A stretch of 64,000 bases of DNA. It comes from Chlorophyllum brunneum (lineage: Eukaryota; Basidiomycota; Agaricomycetes; Agaricales; Agaricaceae). The first letter of the stretch is position 1. Each line of letters begins with the position of its first letter. The stretch spans positions 1,860,001-1,924,000 of the forward strand of contig OY756140.1 of NCBI GenBank assembly GCA_963576785.1, read 5' to 3'. Positions 40,468 through 52,158 of the stretch are shown here, one piece after another. Position numbers and translations under genes: made by a program. The notes under the pieces are model-generated. The model saw only the letters and a program-made list of their open reading frames with translations. It was not told the DNA's origin and did no database searches.

Positions 40468-42719
40468 TTACATATTCAGGGCTTTTGGAGGGTTTTCATC
40501 CAGTGATTCTGGGCCGTGTTCTAGAAGCCAGTTTTGCGATACGCTTCGTAGGTTCCCTTCTGAGTTTTCATGGTTCATAACCGGGGATACACGACCTGAT
40601 AGCTGATAGCTGGAATCAAGTGGGGATGACGGTAGCACCACCCGATCACGGGGGTTCGTGATGCTCAACGGTGAAGGTAAATTTGATGCGGTGGAAAAAG
40701 AGGCACCGGACTGGTAAGATGGCCGTCGATTTTGGCGCGATTGATGCGCTTCCGAGAAGGGATCGCTAAGCTCTGTATTTTGCGAAAAACGTGAATCCTG
40801 CCGATTGCGCATATTCCCAGAGTTTGACGATGTCCAGAAATCGGTTTCTCTTGCGAATTTGGGCGTTGCGAGAACGGCACGTGAAGCTGCTCTCGAAGTT
40901 GCGTATCGGACGATCGAGTCCCGTTCATGCCGTCGAACTACACGGCCGGAACTATGAATGACGAAGATAGACACAAGCCCCCCTAATGGCAATTCAATCG
41001 TGCGACCGACTGCAGAAGGAAATACGGCGGCTTACACGTGAGTGCTATCCATCCCGTAACACTTAATCCATTCTTTACGTTCACGCCAGTGAAGGTGAAG
41101 ACGAGGGCAAAGGTGATGACAACGGTGATGACGCAGGTGTACAACAGCTAGCTCTCTAGTTGAGTGACTTTGGAAGATGATGAAGTGAGCAAGGTGCCTA
41201 CCTCATCCCACATGACTTTTCGGAGATTTACCATATTAGATAGCAGCCTGCTCAGCCGGCTAAATGATGAAGCCATTGATTTTCGAGTATGGCTCCAGCC
41301 ATCATCGGGATGAGCAACAGGTAGCTCTGACGGCATCCTAAGAGCTGAAGAGCGTAATGGAGCATGGTTATCACCCTTCAGCGCCAAGTCCGGTTTCTCT
41401 ATCGAGCCGTCGAGCTGATGAAGGCCATCAAGAGCACGAGCACCACCTAAACCACTTGGTGTCAATGTCAATCATGCTAAACAGAAGTGATTTACCCCTA
41501 GTCATGGTGTCTCCCCGGCTCATTTCGTTTGTAAGGTCTGGAGGTTCTTCCATGGACATTCGTAGAGATATTCTACCGCGAGCACCCGGTGTCTTTCTGT
41601 ACTTGATACAAGTGTATACGACTGAGCATCAAATATGTTAGTACTTTAGCCGCCCGGTTGTGATTCTCAGACGCACAGCAAAGCATCATAAAACAACATC
41701 CACCCATTTGAAGAGCGAGAGAAATTCGAGTAAAACGTAGATCACTCGTGCGCAAGCAACTGCCTAGAAAGCGCCTTTAGTAAATTTGCGGTTGGGGATC
41801 TAGCAGTACGCCTTACCAGCTATTCGGCGCGCCCCCCGAATCGCGACGGCATCCAGTATGACAAAAGTCATATGCCCAAGTTCAATCACTACAATAATTC
41901 CCGCAACAATTTTCGAGTCGTTCATGCACTTGTAAGCTTTGATGCCGATGATTCCAGATAGCTGATTTTTTATTGGGTAAATGGAGCGCAAGACGGGGTT
42001 TGGAGAGAACTTTACAAGTATTGCTAGCGCAACCGATCCTGCCGTGGAGGTCATTGCAATGACACTGTGGATGGGAGGCAGTCAGACAAGTTTCAACAGG
42101 GTAAAGGCGGACCATACAATGTGCAATTGATGTACTGGTTAAAGAAGGAAACCAACGAAGGAACGAAGCCTGCGGGTGCAAGAGCCTGACTGGTGAGCAG
42201 GAGATAAAACAACGTTTTGTTCTTCATTTTCCCTCGGCGCAGGTAGTCAATGGCAACAGCAATGTTTCTGAGAAAAAGCATCGCGAGGGCTGCAGTGAGC
42301 AGTAAGTCGAGGTTGGCATTCCAAAGGTCATCTGTCAGTGGTGGTGTTATCAGAGACCCATCATCAGTCGCAAAGTAAGTTGGACTGAAGGAGTTGAGGT
42401 CGGTCGAGTAGAAACGCTGATAATCCTTGATGACGAGCGTCGTAGAGAGTTCGATAATAACCTGGTTCGGAGAACAGCAAGCCGGGGAGGGTGTAATTCG
42501 GGGTTGTAGCTGATGAGCAGGAGAGGGGAGGGCGGTGGGGGTTGGAAGAACAGTGTTAACGAGGGAAAGGCGGGAAGCATAGGGAGTTGCCCAGTCTCTG
42601 CCATGGTTACTCTGCCCTTCCGATGCGAAAAGCATCTCTCGAGGGATGGTGAAAAGAGTGTGTGCTGAAGTAGAGTGTAGACGAGAAATGACCAACTCAA
42701 AGTCCTCTCCTGGAGGCAA
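40468..42719 (-). CDS. Multi-span (probably seven-helix) membrane protein
   Basis: Unrecognised. The start at 42719 gives MPPGEDFELVISRLHSTSAH, then a Ser/Pro-rich extracellular-looking stretch. Hydrophobic segments in order: LDLLLTAALAMLFLRNIAVA (~42300), LFYLLLTSQALAPAGFVPSL (~42200), IAMTSTAGSVALAILV (~42050), IVAGIIVVIELGHMTFVIL (~41890), ISLALQMGGCCFMMLCC (~41710), LLYTCVITVVITFALVFTFT (~41120), and LGGLVSIFVIHSS (~40970). The C-terminal tail is Ser/Arg-rich and cytoplasmic-looking, ending LDENPPKALNM at TAG 40468. Introns are frequent between 41000 and 42100. The layout is like the 28734-31308 gene, but I see no shared motif. Confidence 0.6.
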
Positions 42720-43544
42720 CCATTACTTCACTGGACGGAATGATGTTAGCAGGTCGGGGGGGGATGGGAAGGACGTACGACCAAATAAAGTGTGTTCTCA
42801 CACATCTCAACGGTCACATTCAGATAATTGACGGACGAGGTGTGACTATAAGCAAAAGTACACGCCTGTCCCCACGGCTATCGGCACCCGCCATCCGCCC
42901 CAAGCCAGCTCACCAAACCGTGCCTGCAGGTCCATAGAGAAGCCACTCTTCCTGGAAGCAATCCGGGAAACGGTGTCCCGCGTTGATTACTGAACTCGAC
43001 TATATTTTTGTTCGTTGCCAGTCACGATTCGGCTCCGCACGGAGCACTCAGAGAGGAAACGCGCTGCAACTGCTAGGTGGTAGAAGCATAGTCCTCGTCC
43101 CTCCAAGCTTCGGATAGGTTAATAAAGCTCGGTATCGGCGGGTAGTAACCCCGCTTACCCCGCCTGCATATGGAGCAGCATGGGGCAGAATGTCCGGGCA
43201 TCAAAGGATAATGTCCCTGGACGGTCGATTTGCGAAAATATCGTAAGGGAGTAAAGAACGCACCAGACAATCGGCTGTAGGTAAGCTCGTGTCAAATGTA
43301 AAATACCAAGAAGCTTGGATCTTGGAGGTGGGGCCAAATGGGGTATGTGAATACGGGCGATCACCCTGCTGATCGACCTCGATTTTATCATCTCCGACTC
43401 CCCGAGCTTGCCAAATTGTTCATCGTCAACAGCTCGCCAACAATAATTTACCCCCTCTCGCCCTCAGGTAAGCGAGATTCAAAAGGATCCAAATCGCGGA
43501 TTCGTTGTTGTCTGTTACTTGATTGACCTCTCCAGTTCTGTCAA
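42720..43544. other. Divergent intergenic region, seven-helix gene and FAP7
   Basis: 825 bases upstream of two divergent genes. I see no supported gene, and no perfect E-box or CRE of the kind noted elsewhere. Confidence 0.45.
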
Positions 43545-44191
43545 ATGAGCCTCCAGAAGGGGCCTGTCATCATTATCACAGGGACACCTGGAACTGGGAA
43601 GTCCACCCATGCTCAGCTGCTAGCGAGCGAGTCACCGGTCCCTTTGCGACACATCAACATCGGGGAGCTGGTGAGGGAAAAAAAGTTCTACGAAAATTAT
43701 GACCAGGAATGGCAAAGCTATACAGTAGACGAGGACAAGGTACTGTATCTCCCCGAGAATTTCCTTTTCGACGACTATCTTACAGCGATTTAGTTACTGG
43801 ACGAGCTGGAAACCATTGTCGCGGATGGGAGCGTCATTCTCGACTGGCATACCTGCGAAATCTTCCCAGAAAGGTGGCCCGATCTTGTGGTGGTGTTGAG
43901 GTGTGATCACACGGTAGTCTGGGAGAGATTAGAAAAGAGGTCAGTTCGGGGGTGTCGATACCTCCGCGACTTAATCTGATTTTCCGCAGGGGGTACGCCC
44001 TGAAAAAAATTCAAGAAAACAACGAAGCCGAGATCATGCAAGTCGTCTTAGAAGAAGCGCGGTCGTCCTATCCTGCTGAAATAGTCGTGGAATTGCGAAG
44101 TCAAACAACAGAGGATTTGGAATCCAATGTAGCCAGGATGTTGGCCTGGCTTCATGCGTGGAGGAATGATCATACGGCCAAACAGGCGTAG
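43545..44191 (+). CDS. FAP7: Adenylate kinase isoenzyme 6 / Fap7, small-subunit maturation ATPase
   Basis: P-loop enzyme that binds uS11 and helps cleave 20S pre-rRNA during 40S maturation; it also has adenylate kinase activity. The start at 43545 gives MSLQKGPVIIITG, then the Walker A GTPGTGKSTHAQ. The family signature INIGELVREKKFYENYDQEW and SYTVDEDK follow. After a 54-base intron: LLDELETIVADGSVILDWHT, FPERWPDLVVVLRCDHTVVW. A second intron near 43938-43989 leads to GYALKKIQENNEAEIMQVVL and ARSSYPAEIVVELRS. TAG ends at 44191. At about 180 residues it is close to the family length. Confidence 0.93.
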
Positions 44192-44793
44192 AATCCAGAC
44201 GGAACGGAAGATTGTTACAAACAGAAGGTTAACCATAATCCTCTATAAGTTCCATGACTGTTCACATGGGGCTTCGCCCCGTCGCTCCAGCTCATTCCAG
44301 TAAGAATTGGGTGTCTGCATTTAACTGAATCCAACGCACCCACTGCCATTGTCATATGCTAACATCAAGTTTCGGGAAATATGTTTGCGCGCCATGTCGT
44401 GCCTTATTTCAGGTGGAAACCCAGGTCTGATCTGTTCCCTGAGTCAAGTCATGCTCGGCGAGGCATCGGCAGGTAATTGTGTCCAAAGCACATCAATTAA
44501 GGTGAAGTGCGTACAGATCAAGGGTGCCTGTGACAGTTGTTGCTTTGCACACCAGACTATCTTTAGACAATCAACAAACTTGTTAATCTGTTTAAACCGA
44601 ATTCTCATTCCATGACGTCAACCTCAAAGGGTATCAAGGATGGTTTTTGTCATCAGATGTTATGGAAACCGTATGATCTTCGCGTGTGTGTGAAGAGCGC
44701 GAAAAGAGTAAACTGAGGGGCACCTCATCCCGCATTGATCAAAGAACCGGTCTGAGATTCATAACTGCTGGACGAGTCGTCCCGGCTACGTTT
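44192..44793. other. Intergenic, convergent 3' ends
   Basis: 602 bases between FAP7 and the minus-strand secreted-protein gene. A weak plus-strand open frame (44349-44615) has no recognisable features and I do not call it. Confidence 0.45.
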
Positions 44794-46055
44794 CTACTCG
44801 AGCCTGAAAGTGAGGGTGATCGCCCACAATGCGATGAGGAGAGGAATAAAGATACAGGTGAGGTGATCAAGGTGAGCGGTGCCTGCGTTGATAGGTATAA
44901 CTCCAGCGTTTGCCACCATGCTCATGGGCACCGCAGTGGTGCGGGTAGTCATATAACTGGAAAGTAACACAATCAGGAGCATTGCGTGTGGACTGAGAAA
45001 CCTGGCAAACCTTGTAGTTACGGGTTCGTTTTGTGCATTGGCGATGGTCGTTACCACTTGCGATACGATTACCAGGGTTACTGAACCAGCAGGCGCCGAC
45101 AAGCCAGTAGGGGAAGAGATAGGAATAGGAGGCCCCCCTTGTGATGAGATAGTGGTTACTATCGGTGTAGTTGTGGGGACGTGAGATTCGCGAGAGCGAG
45201 TCTGGGTTGCAGCCGCACCTGAGTCGAACCCGCCGGTGCTAACCACAATTTGTTGATTCGGGATAAAAGGCGATTGACCGAAATCGGAATCGGGCTGGGG
45301 CTGCGCCCCGAGTTTGTTGACCTCGCTGCAACTTGAAACAGATCCGGTGTTTGAGATGGTGATTGGGATAGGAGTAATGGCGAAGTAGGGTATGCCATTA
45401 ATGAAAGAACTCTCATAGAAAGTCAACTACGTAGGTCATCAGTATATAGGAAGAGAGTGGAAGTCGGGTATACTTGCATTGTATCGGCCTGAGGGGACAC
45501 AGGAAGGAAGTGTAACATCCCGGTGCCGTACAGTGCCAGTTTCGCCAGTGAGCAGACCGGTTCCGGATGAAATTGTGAGGTTCAATCCCGTGTCCGATGA
45601 AACCAAGTAAATTTCCAGAAGCTCGTAGTGTGTGGCGAGGTCTGAGCCTGGTGTAAACGCACCAAAGGGAAGTTTGCCATTGCCCGAAAGCTGGCGTAAA
45701 ACATGAGTTAAAAAAAAAAAAAAAACAGGTTACGAGGCCGAATCTAACCTCTATTGCTATGGGCATGGTGCTCCCGACATGTTGTTCACTGAGGTGAGGG
45801 TGGCAAGGAGGGGATGTATCATACGGAGATGGCTCACGAGTTTGGAGATGGCGCATCGATGATGGCGAGTCCATTTGTATAGCTCTGGCCGTTAACCAGG
45901 GTCTGGGCAGCACAGGTCTCCGAGGAGCAAATAAGACAGAGGAGGTATGCCACGAAGAAAGATGATAAACCAGGCTTGGGGAGTTTTGAGACGTGGTGAA
46001 GGATCGACTGGGCCGGCTGAAGGGAGGCCGGAGGATGGGCCAGCCCCTCAGACAT
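44794..46055 (-). CDS. Secreted Ser/Thr-rich protein with C-terminal hydrophobic anchor
   Basis: Unrecognised. The start at 46055 gives a signal-anchor-like N-terminus with hydrophobic core FFVAYLLCLICSSETCAA, then QTLVNGQSYTNGLAIIDAP. The middle exons read LSGNGKLPFGAFTPGSDLAT and TISSGTGLLTGETGTVRH, a beta-rich segment found in many basidiomycete secreted proteins. The Ser/Thr/Pro-rich stalk ends in hydrophobic segments (HAMLLIVLLSSYM and FIPLLIALWAITLTF), so it is probably attached at the cell surface. It stops at TAG 44794. An intron contains a run of 16 T on the coding strand (45725-45710) just before its 3' splice site. Confidence 0.6.
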
Positions 46056-46137
46056 AATACAGATGAAGACGGTAAGGTTGCGACTTGAGATGGAATTTCC
46101 CAGTCGCCCACAACTTGTGCTGATGACAATGTTCATT

Positions 46138-46147
46138 GTCACGTGAC
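46138..46147. promoter_or_regulatory. GTCACGTGAC palindrome in a divergent promoter
   Basis: A perfect 10-base palindrome with a central E-box sits in the 132-base gap between two divergent starts: 83 bases from the secreted-protein ATG and 41 bases from the CCL1 ATG. It matches the Cbf1/USF type of bHLH site. Confidence 0.5.
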
Positions 46148-46187
46148 CGTCATTTAAGTACCTCACACGCCGAATGTCATCCAAGTC

Positions 46188-47418
46188 ATGGATTCCAAGA
46201 TACACGTCCCCCCTACAGCTACGGACACCACGGAGACTGATCAGAGGCAACCGTTATACGAGGCCAGCACCCAGTTTCGCAATTGGCGGTTTTCGTCCGA
46301 AGGCCTGGCACAGATACGGGACAAACTCAATGATGTTGCCGTTGCTGCAATTCGACACACCTTTGAAGTTGACCAGGTGACTCCGCTGCTGATCTTGGAT
46401 GTGAATTTCCGGTATTCATCCCCCAGTTTTAGCCAGGATCTTCCGCTAATGTAGCGTTCCTGGACGCTGATGAAGAGGTGTTGCTCGTGAAACTTTATGT
46501 CACGAAGATATCTCAACTATGCGCAATGTTTCGATTTCCGGACGAGGTAGAAGCCACTGCTGTCTCGTATCTCAAGCGGTTCTATCTGAAAAATACCGTT
46601 ATGGATTGGCATCCAAAGAATGTGATGTACGGATGGTTATATCCCCTCCGTTCGGCCGTCTTTCTGACACTATCTTTCAGGTTGACAGCGCTCTTTCTAG
46701 CGACAAAAACAACCAACAACCCGATTTCCTTGGAAAATTACACGTCCCACATTCCTAAAACTGCCCCTTCAGATGTTCTTGATCTCGAGTTTCTAGTAGC
46801 ACAGAGCCTTAATTTTGAGTTCACAGTGTGGCACGCCCACCGTGCACTGTGGGGTATCTGGCTTGACCTGCAGGTCAGTATTTTTCTGGCGTTTTCGTCT
46901 AGGAAATTTACGCTATGTAGAGTTTGCCAGATCTACCTGCGAATCTTTCACCGTCTATGTACGACGTGGCACTCAACCACGTCCGTGCCTCTCGACTGAC
47001 GGATGCAGAACTTATCTATTCACCTTCACAAATCGCTCTGGCTGCATTTTCTATGGCAACTACCGAGCTTGCCCTGCAATGGGCACAGTCAAAGCTTTCA
47101 CCAGATACAATATCCCCGCAACTATCTCTCGATACGATATCTCCAGTCATGGAGTCAGTCAGATCCATGATCGTAAGCGATGGACACGCGCCAGATGTCG
47201 CGGCGGTGAGGGAGGTTGATCGTCGATTGAGAGTATGCAAAAACCCGCAGAAGGTTGTTGGAACCAAGGCGTATTTGGCCAAGCAAGCTGAAGGGGAAAG
47301 GAAAGCCGAAGAGAAACGGAACAAGAAGGTATCCGAGGTGCAAAAAGGACAAATCGATCCCTTTGGAGAGGAGATTCAAAGGACGAACTTGGTTGACTAC
47401 GATGATGACGATGACTGA
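46188..47418 (+). CDS. CCL1: Cyclin H homologue Ccl1, TFIIH/CAK subunit
   Basis: Regulatory cyclin of the TFIIH kinase that phosphorylates the RNA polymerase II tail. The start at 46188 gives MDSKIHVPPTATDTTETDQ, then FRNWRFSSEGLAQIRDKLND. An intron near 46376-46445 leads to the first cyclin fold: NVAFLDADEEVLLVKLYVTK, FPDEVEATAVSYLKRFYLKN, TVMDWHPKNVM. After another intron: LTALFLATKTTNNPISLENY, DVLDLEFLVAQSLNFEFTVW. The second fold follows from ~46922, with YSPSQIALAAFSMATTELAL. A Lys/Glu helix and an acidic tail (YDDDDD) end at TGA 47418. The WHP and KTTNNP signatures favour cyclin H over cyclin C or K. Confidence 0.92.
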
Positions 47419-48003
47419 CTTGGCAGCGAGGTTATATATCGTAGATCTAATGTATTGCATACATGTTTCCATAGTCGACCTCAAACGTATGCTAGATAGC
47501 TCCTGAAAGGATACCCAATACATATCCTTCCAACGGTCAATGGAATCCTTCTTGGCCACTTATTGACCTCCCAGGTGTGATAAGGGGACCAGGAAGGCTT
47601 CGAAAGTGCCTACAGTTCATTGCATGACAATGGGAGTAATATACTGTAGCTACTTAGATCTATCATCAAAAACGTTAGCAATAGGGCGGAAAAATGGCAG
47701 AGTGACTGGCTTACACAAGCTGTAGGCTAGCCAGCGGCTGTTAGTTGCGTTTAAAGTGGGATAGTGCTTAAAGGAGAGTAAATGGATGTGTTACTTTCGG
47801 CTCGTTTCTGAGTTCAAGAGCCATGTGAGGGGCCACAAGGATACCTCGGAGCCGATGAGGTGTGGCTAGGGCAGGGTCAAATGCAGAAGAAAAAAACATG
47901 AAACGAATCTGCCTGCAACCGAACGTCATCAGAGACTAGTATTTCGGATAGATGATTGCCTAGAGCGACGTTGTTGTACAATGTTAAATTAATGACAGGC
48001 GTG
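47419..48003. other. Intergenic, convergent 3' ends
   Basis: 585 bases between CCL1 and the DUF1764 gene. I see no supported gene or repeat. Confidence 0.45.
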
Positions 48004-48561
48004 CTAAAAACCTGGGGCCACTCAGCAACCATAGTATATCTAAACGGAATACACTCACAGCATTCACAGTCAAATGGGCACAGAGGTGTGTCTGAGTTGA
48101 TAGCGTGAAGATAATGAAACCAGAGTTGTCTGCTAACTTACCTCCTCCCAAATGATTGAGGCCAAGCTCGTCTTCTTTGTAAATATTCCAGCCCTCTTCC
48201 GTTTTTCGTCCTGAGGGTCCTGTGAGGATTTCGTCGGACAGGAGATGTACTACTCACGAGGACCAGTACCTCTAGAGTCCTTGAAGAGAACCTCTTCTCT
48301 GGCGTGTTTCCTTCTTTTGGAGGGGAGATTGGGGTCGGAATCTGTTCTGTGGCGCTTTGAAAGATTTGGCGGTGCCGAGAGATCAACGATGGTTTCAGGC
48401 AGCGGACGCTTGGTTGGCTCGGGACTTCTTTTTTTCGGGGGATCGAGGCTCACGCCTTGCTTCTTTTTCTTTTTCTTGTTCTTTTTGAGGCAAACACGAG
48501 AGGGCTGGAGGGGAGGGCCAGTCTTTCCCTTGGACGAGAAGATATCATCGATTTCCGTCAT
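48004..48561 (-). CDS. DUF1764 family protein, small basic, four exons
   Basis: Small eukaryotic protein of unknown function. The start at 48561 gives MTEIDDIFSSKGK, then a Lys-rich middle (KKNKKKKKKQG, KRHRTDSD, PSKRRKHARE). Exon 2 carries the family signature GRKTEEGWNIYKEDELGL. Exon 3 (48091-48059) encodes DTPLCPFDCEC. The last exon is only 8 bases (48011-48004) and completes Cys-Cys-Phe-stop, giving the family's usual CPFDCxCCF end. The Cys cluster suggests metal binding; the Lys-rich part suggests a nuclear or nucleolar site. Both are inferences. It diverges from SWI1 with about 300 bases between. Confidence 0.85.
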
Positions 48562-48867
48562 GAGGCGCTGGGCGGCGTGTGTGGAGGAACTTGTGGAATC
48601 ATGTCACGAGTCACGGTGTTGTCAACAGTCACAACGGATGGCAGGCCGGGGAGAACGTCGGGAATGAGGCAGAAAGAAAGTTCAGAGTAGAAAAGGACCA
48701 GTCCGTCGAGCACGACATGCAGATAGTAATGGGTAGTGAGCAACAGAGAAATGGTTCGGTCGTGGTCGTGAATGCTTCAGGGCCCGTGCTACGTGTGGGA
48801 GCGCCTGATTGGGCAGCGCAGTGCTCCTTTGCCCGTTGGACTTTTATTCCACGCAGGCTCGGTTCAG
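48562..48867. other. Divergent promoter of the DUF1764 and SWI1 genes
   Basis: About 306 bases between the DUF1764 start and the earliest plausible SWI1 start. No gene is evident, and no TATA box is obvious. Confidence 0.4.
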
Positions 48868-51855
48868 ATGCTGTAAGTCCCCGTTCCTCCGTCCTCTGTA
48901 CAGTTTTCTCCTCACACCCAGCAATATAGCTCGCAAAATGCCCAACAGCTGCGCCAGCAGCAGGCCCAACAGTCCGGGCTAAGTTTCAACATGTCGTCCA
49001 ACAACTCCTTTGATCACCCACCCTTCTTCAACCACCTTGATCCCTCCCAAGCAGCAAAACAGATGGCCGCTCTCACCGCTGCTAATCAAGCTAGGATAGC
49101 TGCAAACAGCCGCCCACCCTCTTCGATGCCTGCTGGTGGCGGAACAAGCTCGGGGCCATATCTCGGGGGAATTACACCTGCAGGCTATTCAAGTTCAAAA
49201 CACGACCTTTTACCTGCTTCTGTCAATGGACATGCGAATTTTCAATTGCCGAATAATCATGGCGTCCCAAACTCGGCTGTCAACACTTCCTTCCTTGAAC
49301 CCCCCATGTCACAAACCTCAGCCCAGGCCGCCTCCCTCAAACAACGTCAGCAGGGTTTCCTCACCGGCCTTGCCAATGTCATGGCCAGGCGTAATACTCC
49401 CCTCCCTCCATCCCTCACCGGTATCCCCTCCCCCAACTACGACCCAAACACCTCCCCTTGGTCGTACATCGAGCCTTCTAATGAAATAGGCTCCTTCCGT
49501 CTTGCAGGCCAGGATGTTAATCTCTTCAAGCTCTGGGGCCTTGTTATGCAGCACGGAGGCGCCCAGACAGTACGTGGCATCCGAGTATATACCGTATCTC
49601 GCACTCACCCTCCTGCCAGCTCAAAGCCAGCAACGGATGGCTTTCGGTAGCTAACGAATTCAACTTACCAGATGAGTTCCCTCAGGTGCAAGCGAATGGC
49701 TCGGCGTCCGTCTCAACGATGTTGGAGCAAATGTACACTGCCATTCTCTTTCCATTTGAGGATCTATACAAGAAGAATTTACAGGAGCAGCAGCGGAAGG
49801 CACAGTTGGCATCGAGACAAATATCGATGGGCCAGTCGGGGCAGATACGCACAATGCCTCCAAATGGTGCACAACAGGTTCCCGGCCAGGCACAGCGTGG
49901 TCCAATGGCTGCAATGGGTATGATGGGCCAACCATTACCAAACGCAAACGGTGCTCATTTTCCCAACACAGCAACCCAACCTGCTCAGACCCCTCACCAA
50001 AGGCCAGGTTCAACCGCCCTCAATGCCCAACTCTCACAACACAACATCCCTCTACCCCAGTCCACGCCACAGTCTGGGATGGGCTCCGGGGGGGAGTCAA
50101 ACCTTTTGGATAGTGACATTCAAGGTATAAAGCGAAAGCTGGATATGGAGGATGTGGAGGGGAAGCGTGCCAGACAAAAGACAGGTGCGTGTCTCCAAGC
50201 TGAAGCCAAATCAATCACTCATTTCTCTGAATTAGATCCGCTGGAGAATCCTGTAAGCTGTCTCTTCTGTCCTTGAAAATTATTTCACTTCTGGCTTTCA
50301 GACCAGTGGAGAGGCCTCCGTTGCCTCAAATCAAAATCCCGGACCAACAAGAGTGCGCCAGCCGCTCAGGCGCAAGATAGAATATGTTCCATGGGCGCGC
50401 GAGTTGGACACACATGGTGGCCGGGATCTTCGACGGATCGATCAGGAGTGGAACACGATTTCCCAACGAAGACCCCTCCGTGATATCAACGACTGGGGCA
50501 CCATCGATATCGAAGGTCTCCGGATGTCCGTCCGTTCAAAGCTTTCGACCGAATTGTCGTATGCTCTGACGACCCTCACCATCCTTTCAACGATGCGTGG
50601 ACAGAACCCGGGTTCTGGCTTCCCAATCTTCCAATGCCCTGATCTCTTTGACGACATCCTCGATCTTTTGGAGGAAGAAGCATTTGGAGACCAACAGGAC
50701 GATATTCCGACCGATAACACGGCGGAAGTATCCCCTGTTGTAACACATCGCGATCTCCTCAATGCAATTTATGATGAGGAGCTTAAGCCCTTCGCTGCGT
50801 TGGAGGTCCGCCAAGGGGACAAGCTGTCCACTACAGGGCCTATGCCCCGGTCAGCAGATACTGTCCTCGCCATCGTCAATATCTTGCGGAATCTCTCCAT
50901 CATTTCGGACAACTGGCAGTTCTTGTCACGTCATGACAGGTTGCTGGATACCATGCTGCGACTATGTAGCATCCGTCAACTCAGCGGTTTACCTGCTCCA
51001 GCCTCACGAAATCTATCCCTATCAGATTTGGTTTCAGTTCGAAGAGATACCCTCTATACCCTCGTCAATCTCGTAGGCTTAATCAACTTTGCCCCTTCGG
51101 CCTCACAGTCACCAGCTATCACTCGAATGTCCAAGCGAACATTCGAACTCGTGGCGTCATATCTTGTCAACCCTACAGAAGCTGTCTCTCCATTTTCATC
51201 CATTCAACTCGCGGGACAGTCGTTGAACGCCCCTCCGAAGCCATCAGCACTTGCTGATACTTCTTTAGAGGTCTTTACCCGCTTTAGCCACTCAGACGCA
51301 AACCGGCAAACCTTGGCTCAGACGATACCTAAATCACACATATGGGAACTATTCGAAGCACTTGTCCATCGACTCCCTATTACAGATGTGGACTTTCAAC
51401 TATTCGGGCGTGAAGCGTGGTTGAGTTATTTGGAGAAAATGGTCATGTCATTGTACTCACTCTCTTTCTTGGCCCCACCATCCCTCAAGCAACGCCTAAA
51501 AGCTGACCGTAAGCTTGGATTCAAGACCGTCATGTTCCGGCTTGTTCAGAAGTTTTTGACAAATCCCAATCCGGAGTTCCGGACGCTCTTCTTCCTTTGC
51601 TCCCGTAGAGCTGTTGAAACAATGAAAGTTCTTGATGACGAAGGGGATCTATTTGACACCACCGAGACTACGACAACAACCCTATCCTTCGGTATGGGTT
51701 TCGCGGACTCGAGTGATAATGTTATGGAGAGTGGGACTGGACTATTAGTAGGCCAACGGGATGCCACTTGGGATATATTGATGACGAGAGAAGTCTTTTC
51801 GGACGAAGGGATGTTTAAGGAGCTTGAAAGCCTCGCTAGGGTGGAATGTCAGTAG
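48868..51855 (+). CDS. SWI1: SWI/SNF complex subunit Swi1, ARID domain
   Basis: DNA-binding subunit of the SWI/SNF remodeller. A Gln/Asn/Pro-rich N-terminus is followed by an ARID domain split by an intron (49571-49619): LFKLWGLVMQHGGAQT joined to LKASNGWLSVANEFNLP, then MLEQMYTAILFPFEDLYKKN. A second Gln/Pro-rich linker and a basic patch (IKRKLDMEDVEGKRARQK) lead to the large C-terminal helical region (from ~50300), including SKLSTELSYALTTLTILSTM and QCPDLFDDILDLLEE, and ending at TAG 51855. Start: an ATG at 48868 followed after two more bases by an intron (acceptor ~48930) joins to SQNAQQLRQQQ and keeps frame; the safer internal Met is 48991. Estimated length ~920 residues. Confidence 0.85.
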
Positions 51856-52158
51856 GCTAGGCGATTGATTTGGCATCTATTTCGCACGTAGTCTTGTATT
51901 ACTTTATTTATTTCCTGCGCTGTTGCGTGCTTTGCTTGATGAGTCTGCGTACTTGTACTAGAACCCCGTAGTTAACGATAATCTCTGAATTTTATGGCAG
52001 TGTCTGGTACAACTGATTGATCCTGGGTTGTGTTTCCACGTGACAACAGGATACAATCAAACCCTCCGCAAAGGCTGTATATATAACTTGGGCATTCGCC
52101 GCAATGATTTGAAAACCTGAGCCCGAATTCCACTTCTGCCCTTCTCACACAGCGCCAT
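51856..52158. promoter_or_regulatory. Promoter region of the alpha-arrestin gene
   Basis: 303 bases. It holds CACGTGAC at 52037-52044 and a TATATATAA box at 52078-52086, 73 bases before the ATG. The order E-box, TATA, ATG is that of a conventional promoter. The first part is the SWI1 3' UTR. Confidence 0.5.

Noticed and set aside
44349..44615. 88-residue plus-strand open frame between FAP7 and the secreted-protein gene
   Set aside because: Composition is unlike the neighbours, there is no signal, domain or promoter, and it lies between convergent 3' ends.
45580..45600. GGTTCAATCCC-like sequence resembling a tRNA B box
   Set aside because: It lies inside an exon of the minus-strand secreted-protein gene, and I find no A box or acceptor-stem pairing around it.
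45710..45725. Run of 16 A as a possible transposon poly(A) tail
   Set aside because: On the coding strand it is a T tract just before an intron 3' splice site, and no retroelement sequence or target-site duplication flanks it.
45413..46129. 238-residue minus-strand open frame
   Set aside because: It reads through introns and out-of-frame exons of the secreted-protein gene; the signal peptide and conserved-looking segments are in the other minus frame.
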